Shown: piece after piece, positions 7,517-15,896 of the stretch
How positions within the stretch are numbered: position 1 is the first letter of the stretch
How the letters are laid out: each line of letters begins with the position of its first letter
Assembly: GCA_015066395.1 (NCBI GenBank)
Contig: SVOL01000001.1
Span: 124,001-188,000 of the forward strand
Length of the DNA: 64,000 nucleotides
Reading direction: 5' to 3'
Source: Oscillospiraceae bacterium
Lineage (GTDB): Bacteria > Bacillota > Clostridia > Oscillospirales > Acutalibacteraceae
Translations under genes and position numbers: made by a program
The notes under the pieces: model-generated
Seen by the model: only the letters and a program-made list of their open reading frames with translations
Database searches by the model: none
Told to the model about the DNA's origin: nothing

Positions 7517-7855
7517 ATGAAAGCAAGAATTCCCGGTGCTAATAATCAAAGTCAGGCACAGATGTTAAAGCAGGTCCAGAAAATGCAGGAAGATATGCAG
7601 AATCTGCAGGCTGAGATCGAAGAACGTGACTTTACGGCAACAGCCGGTAACGGCTTAGTCGAGGTCACTATGAACGGCCGTCACGAGCTAAAAAAGATCA
7701 CCATTGACCCCGAGGCTGTCGATCCCGATGACATTGAGATGCTTGAAGACTTTATCACCATTGCCATCAACGAGGTTGTCAAAAATATAGCCGAAACTCA
7801 GGAAACGGAAATGGGTGCCATCACAGGCGGACTTAACATTCCGGGGTTGTTTTAA
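7517..7855 (+). CDS. YbaB/EbfC nucleoid-associated protein
   Basis: The 112-residue protein has the YbaB/EbfC layout: an N-terminal basic helix, a coiled coil rich in Gln/Glu/Met (residues 12-35), and the conserved core [22 protein letters not shown] with [11 protein letters not shown]. Family members are dimeric DNA-binding proteins that bridge or coat DNA. It sits between dnaX and recR, and its TAA overlaps the recR ATG by one base, so translation is probably coupled. Confidence 0.93.
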   Translation: MKARIPGANNQSQAQMLKQVQKMQEDMQNLQAEIEERDFTATAGNGLVEVTMNGRHELKKITIDPEAVDPDDIEMLEDFITIAINEVVKNIAETQETEMGAITGGLNIPGLF

Positions 7856-8454
7856 TGGATTACACAGTTGCTCCGCTTGAAAAACTCTGCGAGCAGTTTG
7901 AACGTCTGCCCGGCATAGGCAAAAAAACTGCGCGTCGGCTTGCCTACTACGTTATTACAAGGCAGGACAATATGGCCGAAAAGTTTGCATCGGCATTGAT
8001 GGAGGCCGGCAGTAAGATCCGCTACTGCTCCGTTTGTCAGAATCTTACCGACAGCGAGATTTGTGCCGTTTGCTCCGACACAGGCCGCGACCGATCCGTT
8101 ATCTGCGTTGTTGAGGATGCAGGCGATGTTTTGGCGTTCGAACGCACCCGTGAATATAAAGGACTGTACCACGTTTTGCACGGTGCGGTTTCCCCGCTTG
8201 ACGGCATTGGTCCCGAGCAGATAAAGATCAAGGAACTGATGGCAAGGCTGGCTGACGGCACGGTTAATGAAATAATCGTTGCTACCAATCCGACCGTCGA
8301 AGGTGAAGCCACCGCAAGCTATATTTCGAGGCTCGTAAAATCAATGGGCATCAAGGTGACCCGTCTTGCCTACGGTATACCCGTCGGCGGCAATTTAGAG
8401 CACGCTGATGAGATAACCCTGTCGCGAGCTTTAGAAGGTCGAAATGAGTTGTAA
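7855..8454 (+). CDS. recR: Recombination mediator RecR
   Basis: At 199 residues it has the full RecR length. An N-terminal helix-hairpin-helix ([15 protein letters not shown]) is followed by the C4 zinc finger [16 protein letters not shown], a Toprim domain beginning VICVVED, and a C-terminal Walker B-like stretch. With RecF/RecO it helps load RecA at single-strand gaps. The ATG overlaps the ybaB stop (TAATG). It is the last gene of the dnaX operon. Confidence 0.96.
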   Translation: MDYTVAPLEKLCEQFERLPGIGKKTARRLAYYVITRQDNMAEKFASALMEAGSKIRYCSVCQNLTDSEICAVCSDTGRDRSVICVVEDAGDVLAFERTREYKGLYHVLHGAVSPLDGIGPEQIKIKELMARLADGTVNEIIVATNPTVEGEATASYISRLVKSMGIKVTRLAYGIPVGGNLEHADEITLSRALEGRNEL

Positions 8455-8484
8455 ACAGCAAGAAAACAAAATATTGTGTAGCGT

Positions 8485-8534
8485 AATAACCGTTTATCAA
8501 ATATATTGATAATATGTTTGACAAACGGTTATTT
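8485..8534 (+). terminator. Possible terminator after recR, overlapping the murA promoter
   Basis: AATAACCGTTT (8485-8495) pairs exactly with AAACGGTTATT (8523-8533). A weaker inner hairpin lies in the 27-nt loop, and TTT follows. It overlaps the -35 box of the murA promoter. The T tract is weak, so this is tentative. Confidence 0.45.
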
Positions 8535-8546
8535 GTCGTGTATAAT
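8518..8546 (+). promoter_or_regulatory. Promoter of murA
   Basis: TTGACA (8518-8523) and TATAAT (8541-8546) are exact consensus hexamers 17 bp apart. A roughly 110-nt leader with no recognised structure follows. Confidence 0.85.
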
Positions 8547-8665
8547 AGATTTGTGATATTGTGCAAATGTGGGCGTTTGTGCGATTTTTAAATTTTGGCA
8601 GATTTTATTGTCTGATTTAAGACTATAATAATTCTGTGATCTTATAAAAGTTGGGAGTGCGTCCT

Positions 8666-9952
8666 GTGGAGAAAATCGTTATAAACGGCGGTATCCGCCT
8701 TAAGGGTGAAATACAGGTCAGCGGTGCTAAAAACGCCGCCGTGGCAATTCTCCCTGCCGTTTTACTGTGCGACGGTGTTTGCAGAATTGAAAATATTCCT
8801 GCCATCTCCGACGTCAACGTTATTGTCCGCATTCTTTATGAACTCGGCGCCACCGTCAAGGTCATCAACGACAATACGGTGGAGATCGATCCTAAACATA
8901 TAAATTCATACGTTTTATCATCCGAAATGTCGTCAAAAATGCGTGCCAGCAGCTACTTTATCGGCGCTATGCTGGGTCGGTTCAAGAGAGCTCGCGTTGC
9001 TCCTCCGGGTGGATGCGATTTCGGTGTCCGTCCTATTGACCAGCACATCAAAGGCTTTGAGGCTTTGGGTGCCACCGTTACTATTGACAACGGTATGGTA
9101 AATGCCAGAGCCAAGGAGCTTGTCGGCAGTTCTATTTATCTTGATAAGGTCTCGGTCGGTGCAACGGTCAATATTATTCTTGCCGCAGTTAAGGCCAAAG
9201 GTCTTACTATTATCGAAAACGCCGCAAGGGAACCGCATATCGTTGACCTTGCCAACTTCTTGAACTCTATGGGTGCCAACATTATGGGTGCCGGTACCGA
9301 TGTTATCAAGATCCGCGGTGTGGACACACTGCACGGCACGACCTACAGCATTATCCCCGACCAGATCGAGGCAGGAACATATATGATCGCCGCGGCCATT
9401 TCAGGCGGCGAATTAATGATTACAAACGTAATTCCGAAACATCTGGAATCAATTTCGGCAAAGCTTATTGAAGCCGGAGTTACCGTTGAGGAGTTTGACG
9501 AAGCTGTATTAGTCAGGTCCAACGGTCGACCCAAAGCCTGCAACGTGCTCACAATGCCTCACCCCGGTTTTCCCACCGATATGCAACCGCAGATGACTGC
9601 TTTTCTGGCTTTATCCGACGGTGTCAGCGTTATGACCGAGGGTGTTTGGGATAACCGCTTCAGATATGTTGACCAGCTGACCCTTATGGGTGCTAAGATA
9701 AAGGTCGACGGCAAGGTTGCGATCATCACCGGCGTTGAAAATTTCATCGCCGCACCTGTAAAGGCCACTGACTTAAGAGCCGGTGCCGCTATGGTACTTG
9801 CAGGTCTTGCAACCAACGGCACGACCGAGATCGAAAATGTTGAATTTATCGACCGCGGCTACGACAACATTGTTGAAAAGCTGTCGGCTGTCGGTGCCAA
9901 CATCCGCCGTGTCGAGTTTATCGAATCGGGCATCATCCGTTCGGTAATATAA
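8666..9952 (+). CDS. murA: UDP-N-acetylglucosamine 1-carboxyvinyltransferase
   Basis: The 428-residue enzyme transfers enolpyruvate from PEP to UDP-GlcNAc, the first committed step of peptidoglycan synthesis. It has the two-fold inside-out alpha/beta barrel of the EPSP synthase family. The catalytic loop reads PPGGCDFGVRP, with the cysteine that fosfomycin alkylates intact. KNAAVAIL near the N-terminus is the conserved start of domain 1. GTG at 8666 is chosen because GGGAG lies eight bases upstream; the in-frame TTG at 8651 has no such site. It has its own promoter and terminator. Confidence 0.95.
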   Translation: MEKIVINGGIRLKGEIQVSGAKNAAVAILPAVLLCDGVCRIENIPAISDVNVIVRILYELGATVKVINDNTVEIDPKHINSYVLSSEMSSKMRASSYFIGAMLGRFKRARVAPPGGCDFGVRPIDQHIKGFEALGATVTIDNGMVNARAKELVGSSIYLDKVSVGATVNIILAAVKAKGLTIIENAAREPHIVDLANFLNSMGANIMGAGTDVIKIRGVDTLHGTTYSIIPDQIEAGTYMIAAAISGGELMITNVIPKHLESISAKLIEAGVTVEEFDEAVLVRSNGRPKACNVLTMPHPGFPTDMQPQMTAFLALSDGVSVMTEGVWDNRFRYVDQLTLMGAKIKVDGKVAIITGVENFIAAPVKATDLRAGAAMVLAGLATNGTTEIENVEFIDRGYDNIVEKLSAVGANIRRVEFIESGIIRSVI

Positions 9953-9963
9953 CCTAAAGATCC

Positions 9964-9994
9964 GACCTATCCTTTCATCGGATAGGTCTTTTTT
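9964..9994 (+). terminator. Terminator after murA
   Basis: GACCTATCC (9964-9972) pairs with GGATAGGTC (9980-9988) and is followed by six T residues. Confidence 0.88.
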
Positions 9995-10018
9995 AAACTA
10001 TTGGAAAGGAAGTGTGTT

Positions 10019-10801
10019 ATGAGCAGGATATTCCCCATTGCAAGCGGAAGTTCGGGCAACTGCACCTATATCGGTCACGGCAGGCAGGGTCTGCTTGTTG
10101 ATGCGGGTATAAGTGCAAGGGCAATTACAAACGCATTGGCCGATGCCGCTATCGACCCGCAATCAATCTGCGGAATCTTCATAACACACAACCACATCGA
10201 CCATATAAGCGGTCTGCGTGTTTTTGCCGACAAGTATTCAATACCCACCTTTGCGACAAAGGAGACGGTCGACGGCATTGTTAAAAGCGCCTGCAACTGC
10301 CCGAAGGATATACATATTATAGAGGGCGATATCGCGATCGGCAATTTTTCGGTAAGATCCTTCCCCACGAGCCACGACTGTCCGGGTTCTTGCGGATACG
10401 TCATCACCCTGCCCGATGAAACGAGATGCAGTATCTGCACCGACTTGGGAGTCGTCTCCGAAGAAGTGCGTCTGGCAATCACCGGTTCCGTAGCGGTACT
10501 GCTCGAATCCAATCATGACATCACGATGCTGCAAAAAGGCAGCTACCCCGAACACTTGAAACGCAGAATTTTGAGCGACCACGGTCACCTTTCCAACGTC
10601 TTATGTGCAAAAGAATTGCCGAAGCTTGTTAAAAACGGCACAACAAGAATAATTTTAGGACACCTGAGCCGCGAGAACAACGACCCTGACATCGCTAAAA
10701 GCTGTGCTGTTGCGGCATTAATGGACAACGGATTTCGCGAGAATGACGACTACATACTATACGTGGCACCGCCTAAAAACGGCAAGGTCATCCTTTTTTA
10801 G
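10019..10801 (+). CDS. walJ: MBL-fold metallo-hydrolase, WalJ/YycJ type
   Basis: The 260-residue protein begins RIFPIASGSSGNCTYI, the family opening, and carries the metallo-beta-lactamase motif THNHIDH near residue 63, then later TSHDCPGS and a C-terminal LGHLS histidine. In Bacillus WalJ is a nuclease-like enzyme linked to the WalKR cell-wall system and coordination of replication and division. No walRK genes lie here. ATG 10019 follows GGAAAGGAAG; the upstream TTG would overlap that site. It is 11 bases before rlmH, and in Bacillus the two are also near neighbours. Confidence 0.88.
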   Translation: MSRIFPIASGSSGNCTYIGHGRQGLLVDAGISARAITNALADAAIDPQSICGIFITHNHIDHISGLRVFADKYSIPTFATKETVDGIVKSACNCPKDIHIIEGDIAIGNFSVRSFPTSHDCPGSCGYVITLPDETRCSICTDLGVVSEEVRLAITGSVAVLLESNHDITMLQKGSYPEHLKRRILSDHGHLSNVLCAKELPKLVKNGTTRIILGHLSRENNDPDIAKSCAVAALMDNGFRENDDYILYVAPPKNGKVILF

Positions 10802-10812
10802 AGGAGGCAACA

Positions 10813-11295
10813 ATGCTTAAAATAACCATCATCGCCTTAGGGCGTTTGAAAGAAAAATATCTCCGCGAAGCCTCAGCCGAATACGAAAAGCGGCTGAAAT
10901 CCTTTTGCAAACTGGAGATAACCGAACTCGAGCCCGTACGTTTGCCCGACAGCCCTAAGCAATCCGAAGTTGAAAACGCCTTGAACGCTGAGGCCGATAA
11001 AATACTTTCACTTGTTCCGAACGGTGCATACGTCGTTCCTATGTGCATCGAAGGAAGGCTCGTCTCCAGCGAAGAGTTGTCGAAAAGAATTGAGACAGTC
11101 GCGGTGTCGGGCTCAAGCCATATAGTTTTCATCATTGGAAGCTCCTACGGTCTTAATGATCGGGTCAAATTACGTGCCGACTTCAAAATGTCAATGTCAC
11201 CGATGACCTTTCCGCACCAGCTGGCGCGCATTATGCTTTTGGAACAGCTCTACCGCTCGTTCAAAATAACACAAGGCGGAACGTACCATAAATAA
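10813..11295 (+). CDS. rlmH: 23S rRNA (pseudouridine1915-N3)-methyltransferase RlmH
   Basis: The 160-residue SPOUT methyltransferase modifies the pseudouridine at 1915 in helix 69 of 23S rRNA on the assembled ribosome. It shows the N-terminal ITIIALGRLKEKY, the knot-forming IIGSSYGL in place of the more common GGxxGL, and the C-terminal LLEQLYRSFKI followed by YHK. RBS GAGGAGG lies seven bases upstream. It shares a transcript with walJ. Confidence 0.94.
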   Translation: MLKITIIALGRLKEKYLREASAEYEKRLKSFCKLEITELEPVRLPDSPKQSEVENALNAEADKILSLVPNGAYVVPMCIEGRLVSSEELSKRIETVAVSGSSHIVFIIGSSYGLNDRVKLRADFKMSMSPMTFPHQLARIMLLEQLYRSFKITQGGTYHK

Positions 11296-11327
11296 GTATT
11301 ATATGCGTTGAAAGTCTAAAAAAACAC

Positions 11328-11356
11328 TTGACCTTTGACACGAGGTGTGCTATAAT
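11328..11356 (+). promoter_or_regulatory. Promoter of the rpmG-secE-nusG-rplK-rplA operon
   Basis: TTGACC (11328-11333) and TATAAT (11351-11356) are 17 bp apart. Confidence 0.78.
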
Positions 11357-11362
11357 TGCAAT

Positions 11363-11550
11363 ACCTCTGCAAGGGTCTTTTTTTGGTTAAAGACTTATTT
11401 TCTACGAGCGATCACAACCGCTTGATTGCGCTTTCGAAAATGACACTATATGTTGTTTTCCGAGCGGCGATTGCCGTGAAACGAGGGAGGCCGAGTTCCC
11501 TGTCTTTTAAAGGGAACAAAATCTATTTCCGTAAAACGGGAGGTGCCGTC
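11363..11550 (+). other. Leader of the rpmG operon
   Basis: This stretch of nearly 190 nt between promoter and rpmG has no convincing ORF. It contains two small hairpins: GTCTTT/AAAGAC near 11376-11395 and GTTCCCT/AGGGAAC at 11495-11517. Neither has a terminator T tract. No known leader family is recognised. Confidence 0.4.
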
Positions 11551-11700
11551 ATGAGAGTAAAAATCACATTAGCTTGTACAGAATGCAAGCAGAGAAACTA
11601 CAATACTATGAAGAACAAGAAGAACGATCCCGATCGTCTTGAAATGAATAAGTATTGCAGATTCTGCAAAAAGCACACCGTTCACAAAGAAACGAAGTAA
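11551..11700 (+). CDS. rpmG: 50S ribosomal protein L33
   Basis: The 49-residue protein is the zinc-ribbon (C+) form of L33, with cysteine pairs in CTEC and CRFC and the typical [13 protein letters not shown] stretch. The ATG at 11551 has GGGAGG eight bases upstream; the much longer frame that starts at 11356 is only upstream leader. Cells with both C+ and C- forms switch between them under zinc limitation. rpmG-secE-nusG is the standard order. Confidence 0.95.
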   Translation: MRVKITLACTECKQRNYNTMKNKKNDPDRLEMNKYCRFCKKHTVHKETK

Positions 11701-11711
11701 GGAGGTACACA

Positions 11712-12392
11712 ATGAAAGTATTAAATAACATTTTCCGTGTACTGACCGTTCTTTTCGGCGTGGCTGCGTTGGCCCTTTTTGTATTCATCGACTTCGGCGA
11801 GATAAACAATGTTATTGAAGGCGTTGTTGCTCGTACCGGTGCTGAGTTTGCCTTTGGCACAAAGTTCAACGGTCATGAGGTCGGTAAATCCGCTGACATC
11901 CTTCTTATGATGATCACAACTGCTTTGACTACTTTGTTCGGAGCTTTGTCGTTCAAGTATAAGAAGACCAGATGGGCAACCTGCGGTTTCGGAGCATTTA
12001 CAACTATCTATATGATCGTTATTGCTTGCTCCTCTGCCAACAAATTCCTTGATACTCAGGGCTTTGCAGGTTTTGAAACCGTTAGATATCTCAACAACGC
12101 TCCGTTGCTCATATGCCTCGCTATTGGCTTGAGCTTTGTTTCTTCTGTAGCATATTTGCTTATCTCGGATAAGCTTGATTGCGCAGCGAGCGGTAATGCT
12201 ACCATCCTTAAGAAATTTGTCAAGTTCCTTAAAGATTATAAGGGCGAAGTTGCGAAGATCGTTTGGCCCAACACCCGCAGTGTTCTTAAAAACACACTTA
12301 TCGTTCTCGTTATGTGTGCAATTCTCACTGTGATCGTTTGCCTGTTCGACTTTGGTCTTGGCGCTCTTGTAAATCTTATCCTCGGAAAGTAA
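11712..12392 (+). CDS. secE: SecE with an extra four-helix membrane domain
   Basis: The last ~62 residues (165-226) are a complete SecE: FLKDYKGEVAKIVWPN, then one membrane helix. SecE clamps SecY in the translocon. Gram-positive SecE is normally 60-75 residues, yet this protein has 226. Residues 1-160 contain four further hydrophobic helices at about 10-27, 62-80, 91-108 and 130-151, with no family I can name. The ATG has AAGGAGG five to seven bases upstream, and no start lies close to the SecE part, so the extension is translated as one chain. The gene sits between rpmG and nusG, the normal secE slot. Confidence 0.9.
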   Translation: MKVLNNIFRVLTVLFGVAALALFVFIDFGEINNVIEGVVARTGAEFAFGTKFNGHEVGKSADILLMMITTALTTLFGALSFKYKKTRWATCGFGAFTTIYMIVIACSSANKFLDTQGFAGFETVRYLNNAPLLICLAIGLSFVSSVAYLLISDKLDCAASGNATILKKFVKFLKDYKGEVAKIVWPNTRSVLKNTLIVLVMCAILTVIVCLFDFGLGALVNLILGK

Positions 12393-12410
12393 TCCGGTTG
12401 GAGGTCCGAT

Positions 12411-12944
12411 ATGGCAGATTTTGAAGAAGCCAAGTGGTACGTAGTACACACATATTCAGGCTATGAAAATAAGGTTATGACCGACCTTGAAAAAATGGTC
12501 GAAAACCGCGGTATGCAGGATCTTATTCAAGAGATCATGATCCCCACCGAGACAGTTACCGAAATCACTGCCGATGGTAAGGAAAAAACTGTTGAAAGAA
12601 AGATCTTCCCCGGTTACGTAATGATCAAAATGATCGTTACCGACGACTCCTGGTACGTTGTCCGCAACACTCGCGGCTGCACAGGTTTCGTAGGCCCGGC
12701 TTCAAAGCCCGTGCCGCTTACTGACGAGGAAGTCGCCAACTTAGGCATTGGAAAGCGCAGTGTTGAGGTTGCATATTCGGTCGGCGATGCCGTCAACATT
12801 ATCGACGGTCCGCTTAACGGCTTCCAGGGCAAGGTTGATGAAATCGATACCGAAGCTAACAGCGTTCGCGTTATCATTTCGATGCTCGGACGTGAAACAC
12901 CCGTCGAACTCGAACTCAACCAGATCGAACTTATTAGAGACTAA
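12411..12944 (+). CDS. nusG: Transcription termination/antitermination protein NusG
   Basis: The 177-residue protein has the NGN domain (KWYVVHTYSGYENKV ... FPGYVMIKM) and a C-terminal KOW domain (VGDAVNIIDGPLNGFQGKVDEID). NusG binds the RNA polymerase clamp and couples transcription to Rho or ribosomes. GGAGG precedes the ATG. It follows secE by 18 bases in the usual order. Confidence 0.96.
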   Translation: MADFEEAKWYVVHTYSGYENKVMTDLEKMVENRGMQDLIQEIMIPTETVTEITADGKEKTVERKIFPGYVMIKMIVTDDSWYVVRNTRGCTGFVGPASKPVPLTDEEVANLGIGKRSVEVAYSVGDAVNIIDGPLNGFQGKVDEIDTEANSVRVIISMLGRETPVELELNQIELIRD

Positions 12945-12988
12945 TATCGGCTTACTAAGCCGTCACACCCTTATTTAGGGTGCCACAA

Positions 12989-13051
12989 GTGGGAGGGACA
13001 CTTAAATTCTTTACTAACGTGTTCCGTAAGCGAAATTTTCGCGGCGACCAC
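12989..13051 (+). promoter_or_regulatory. Structured spacer before rplK, possible L1-binding site
   Basis: GTGGGAGGG at 12989 and a pairing CCAC at 13048-13051 close an element holding an ACAC/GTGT helix, a TCCG block and a GCGAAA/TTTCGC hairpin. The same blocks, GTGGGAGG ... TCCG ... ACCAC, recur in the next spacer before rplA (13507-13533). L1 and the L11 operon mRNA are a classic autoregulation pair, and the blocks resemble the L1 site of 23S rRNA. The assignment is inferred. Confidence 0.45.
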
Positions 13052-13071
13052 AAATTTTGGAGGTGCAAGTT

Positions 13072-13497
13072 ATGGCACAAAAAATTACTGGCTATATTAA
13101 ACTTCAGATCCCCGCCGGAAAAGCAACTCCGGCACCGCCTGTTGGTCCTGCACTCGGTCAGCACGGCGTTAACATTATGGCATTCACCAAGGAATTCAAC
13201 GAGCGTACCAAGAATGATGTAGGTCTTATTATTCCTGTTATCATCACCGTTTACGCCGACCGTTCCTTTACCTTCATCACCAAGACTCCTCCTGCAGCCG
13301 TTCTTATCAAGAAGGCTTGCGGAATTGAGACCGCTTCCGGCGTTCCTAACAAGAACAAGGTTGCCACTATCACTAAGGAGCAGGTTCAGAAGATCGCAGA
13401 GACAAAGATGCCCGACCTTAATGCAGCAAGCCTTGAGGCTGCCATGTCCATGGTAGCAGGTACTGCACGCAGTATGGGTGTCGTTGTTGTTGACTAA
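13072..13497 (+). CDS. rplK: 50S ribosomal protein L11
   Basis: The 141-residue protein has the L11 N-terminal domain ([27 protein letters not shown]) and the rRNA-binding C-terminal domain. It forms the GTPase-associated centre with helices 43/44 of 23S rRNA. ATG 13072 has TTGGAGG seven bases upstream. Confidence 0.97.
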   Translation: MAQKITGYIKLQIPAGKATPAPPVGPALGQHGVNIMAFTKEFNERTKNDVGLIIPVIITVYADRSFTFITKTPPAAVLIKKACGIETASGVPNKNKVATITKEQVQKIAETKMPDLNAASLEAAMSMVAGTARSMGVVVVD

Positions 13498-13506
13498 TGC
13501 TCCCCT

Positions 13507-13533
13507 GTGGGAGGAAATATCCGATTTAACCAC
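13507..13533 (+). promoter_or_regulatory. Short hairpin before rplA, possible L1-binding site
   Basis: GTGG (13507-13510) pairs with CCAC (13530-13533) around GAGGAAATATCCGATTTAA. It repeats the sequence blocks of the element before rplK in shorter form. Confidence 0.45.
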
Positions 13534-13553
13534 TTATTTGGGAGGAAATTGAA

Positions 13554-14249
13554 ATGAAACATGGTAAAAAGTATGTCGCAAGCGCACAGCTTGTAGACTC
13601 GAGCAAGCAGTACGACCTCGCAGAGGCTATGGAGCTTGCTATTAAAACTAAAACTGCTAAATTCGATGAGACCATCGAAGCTCATATCCGTCTTGGTGTT
13701 GACTCTCGTCACGCTGACCAGCAGGTTCGCGGCGCTGTAGTTCTCCCCAACGGAACCGGTAAGACCGTTCGCACCCTCGTTTTCTGCAAGGAAGACAAGG
13801 CTCAGGCTGCTTTAGATGCAGGCGCTGATTATGTTGGTGCAGAGGATATGGTCGCTAAGATCCAGAACGAAAACTGGATGGAATTCGATGTTGTTATCGC
13901 ATCGCCCGATATGATGGGTCTCGTTGGCCGTCTCGGTAAGGTCTTAGGTCCTCGCGGACTTATGCCTAACCCCAAGGCCGGTACTGTTACCCCCGACGTT
14001 GCTAAGGCTGTCACCGAAGCAAAGGCCGGTAAGATCGAGTACCGTCTTGACAAGCAGAACATCATCCACTGCCCTATCGGCAAGGTGTCCTTCGGTGCTG
14101 AGAAGCTCCAGGAGAACTTTGATACCCTGCTCACCGCTGTTGCTAAGGCAAAGCCTGCTGCAGCAAAGGGTCAGTATATCAAGTCCTGCGTTGTTGCAAC
14201 AACCATGGGCCCCGGAATTAAGGTTAACGCCTCTAAGTACGGTGCTTAA
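13554..14249 (+). CDS. rplA: 50S ribosomal protein L1
   Basis: The 231-residue protein shows the L1 signatures [17 protein letters not shown] and [21 protein letters not shown]1 binds the mobile stalk of 23S rRNA helices 76-78 and, in many bacteria, represses its own mRNA. GGGAGG lies seven bases before the ATG. Unusually the transcript ends here with a terminator, whereas rplJ-rplL would normally follow. Confidence 0.97.
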   Translation: MKHGKKYVASAQLVDSSKQYDLAEAMELAIKTKTAKFDETIEAHIRLGVDSRHADQQVRGAVVLPNGTGKTVRTLVFCKEDKAQAALDAGADYVGAEDMVAKIQNENWMEFDVVIASPDMMGLVGRLGKVLGPRGLMPNPKAGTVTPDVAKAVTEAKAGKIEYRLDKQNIIHCPIGKVSFGAEKLQENFDTLLTAVAKAKPAAAKGQYIKSCVVATTMGPGIKVNASKYGA

Positions 14250-14263
14250 TTGATTTAACATTC

Positions 14264-14295
14264 GGGTCGTGCCAAAAAGCACGACCCTTATATTT
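14264..14295 (+). terminator. Terminator after rplA
   Basis: GGGTCGTGC (14264-14272) pairs exactly with GCACGACCC (14279-14287), followed by a mixed TTATATTTT tract. Confidence 0.85.
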
Positions 14296-14319
14296 TAAAA
14301 AATTAAAGGAGTAACAAAA

Positions 14320-15699
14320 ATGATACATGATAAAAAAGATTTGTTAAGTGGCAGCTTGCTCAAAAATATGATCATTTTTGCCGTTCCTTTAATGCTGTCC
14401 AGCGTTCTGCAGCTACTTTTCAATGCCGCAGACCTCGTTATTGTCGGCAAATTCGATAAGGTGACAGGCTCTATCGCACAGGGAGCAGTTGTCTCTACGG
14501 GTTCGCTCATAAACCTCATTGTCAATCTTTTTGTCGGTTTTTCTATCGGTGCTAACGTCATTGTTGCCCGTTACATCGGTGCAAAAAATGACGAAGACGT
14601 CAAAAGTGCTGTCAGGACCTCGATTATAATAGCGTTTTTGAGCGGTGTGATCATTGCCGCTATCGGTATTCCGCTTGCACGACCAATGCTGATTTTGATG
14701 AATGCTGACCCGGAAGTTCTCCCTATGGCTGAGGTCTATCTTAAAATTTACTTCCTTGGTGCACCGTTTATAATGCTCTACAATTTTGGAAGCAGTGTTT
14801 TAAGAGCAGTAGGCAACACTGTAAAGCCGATGGTATATCTCACGATCGCGGGAATCGTCAACGTCATACTTAATCTTTTTATGGTCATCGTGCTAAAAAT
14901 GAGCGTCGCAGGTGTCGCTATTGCCACGACCGCTTCGCAGGTAGTATCCTCTGTATTTGTGCTTCACCATCTGCTAACCACAAAGGAAAACTACCGATTA
15001 GACTTAAGTAACCTGAAAATTTCCGTAGATAAAATCCGTCTGATTATAAAAATTGGTCTTCCGGCGGGAATTCAAGGCATCCTTTTTTCCATTTCAAACG
15101 TGCTTATACAGTCATCGATCAATGAATTCAACCTCAATATAATAACCGGCAACGGCATCTCGCTCAACATTGAAGGCTTCGCATTTGTTGTTATGAACGC
15201 ATTCCATCAGGCGGCAATAACCTTTACGGGACAATTTTGCGGTGCAAAACGGTACAAAGAGATCGGTAAGATCGTCACAAGAGCCCTTGGTGCCGTCGTT
15301 GTGTCGGGAGTGATCATGGGTGCTGTTATGCTCCTTTTTGGAAAGCCACTGCTCGGCATATATTCAAACGACCCCGAGGTTATTAAAGCCGGTCTTGTCC
15401 GTCTTAACATATTCGGTCTTACCTTCTTCACGGCAGGACTGATGGATGTTATGGCCGGCACAATGCGAGGCTTGGGATATTCATTTGTACCGATGCTGAC
15501 TTCAATAATCGGCGTGTGCGGACTGAGAATTGTCTGGATCTACACTGTTTTCAAAAAATATCACTCTGTACAGACGCTCTACTACTCCTACCCCATCACC
15601 TGGACGATCACCTTTATCGTACTGTTTGTGATATATCTTATCATAAAACGCCGTATCTATCGACGCGAAGGAATAACCCTTAAAGCAAGAAGAGCGTAA
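14320..15699 (+). CDS. MATE-family efflux transporter
   Basis: The 459-residue protein has about 12 membrane helices in two related halves. It opens with the MATE-typical DLLSGSLLKNMIIFAVP and includes AADLVIVGKF and the conserved PAGIQGILFSISN stretch that starts the second half. MATE proteins export organic cations, drugs or metabolites using Na+ or H+. The substrate cannot be told. AAAGGAG precedes the ATG. It stands alone between rplA and the rplJ leader, an unusual place, and its base composition looks like that of its neighbours. No clear promoter was found between the rplA terminator and its start. Confidence 0.93.
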   Translation: MIHDKKDLLSGSLLKNMIIFAVPLMLSSVLQLLFNAADLVIVGKFDKVTGSIAQGAVVSTGSLINLIVNLFVGFSIGANVIVARYIGAKNDEDVKSAVRTSIIIAFLSGVIIAAIGIPLARPMLILMNADPEVLPMAEVYLKIYFLGAPFIMLYNFGSSVLRAVGNTVKPMVYLTIAGIVNVILNLFMVIVLKMSVAGVAIATTASQVVSSVFVLHHLLTTKENYRLDLSNLKISVDKIRLIIKIGLPAGIQGILFSISNVLIQSSINEFNLNIITGNGISLNIEGFAFVVMNAFHQAAITFTGQFCGAKRYKEIGKIVTRALGAVVVSGVIMGAVMLLFGKPLLGIYSNDPEVIKAGLVRLNIFGLTFFTAGLMDVMAGTMRGLGYSFVPMLTSIIGVCGLRIVWIYTVFKKYHSVQTLYYSYPITWTITFIVLFVIYLIIKRRIYRREGITLKARRA

Positions 15700-15722
15700 T
15701 TTGCAAATTTTAAAAATAATCC

Positions 15723-15751
15723 TTGACAAAACCCTTTAATTGTGATAGTAT
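15723..15751 (+). promoter_or_regulatory. Promoter of rplJ-rplL
   Basis: TTGACA (15723-15728) with TAGTAT 17 bp later (15746-15751). A TATACT at 15749-15754 is an alternative -10 with a 20-bp spacer. Confidence 0.65.
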
Positions 15752-15761
15752 ACTAATGTTG

Positions 15762-15876
15762 ATTCCAAAGACAGTTGGTGCGTTAGCGTAAAGACTGCGG
15801 TCTGCCAGCCGAGGATTGAACACATAACTGATTGTATCTTTATGTGCCTGTCCGCTTTGGAACAGGCACTTTTTTA
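15762..15876 (+). ncRNA. Ribosomal protein L10 leader
   Basis: The leader holds the conserved L10-binding blocks CCAAAGACAGTTGGTGCG (near 15764), AGACTGCGG and TGCCAGCCGAGGAT (near 15803-15820). It ends in a strong terminator hairpin: GTGCCTG (15844-15850) with CAGGCAC (15863-15869), then TTTTTT. In the family, the L10(L12)4 complex binds this leader and promotes early termination of rplJ-rplL. Confidence 0.88.
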
Positions 15877-15896
15877 ATTCATCGGAGGTGAATACT

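Noticed and set aside
11721..12449. A 242-codon minus-strand frame
   Set aside because: It is antisense to secE/nusG and lacks a start signal or known motifs.
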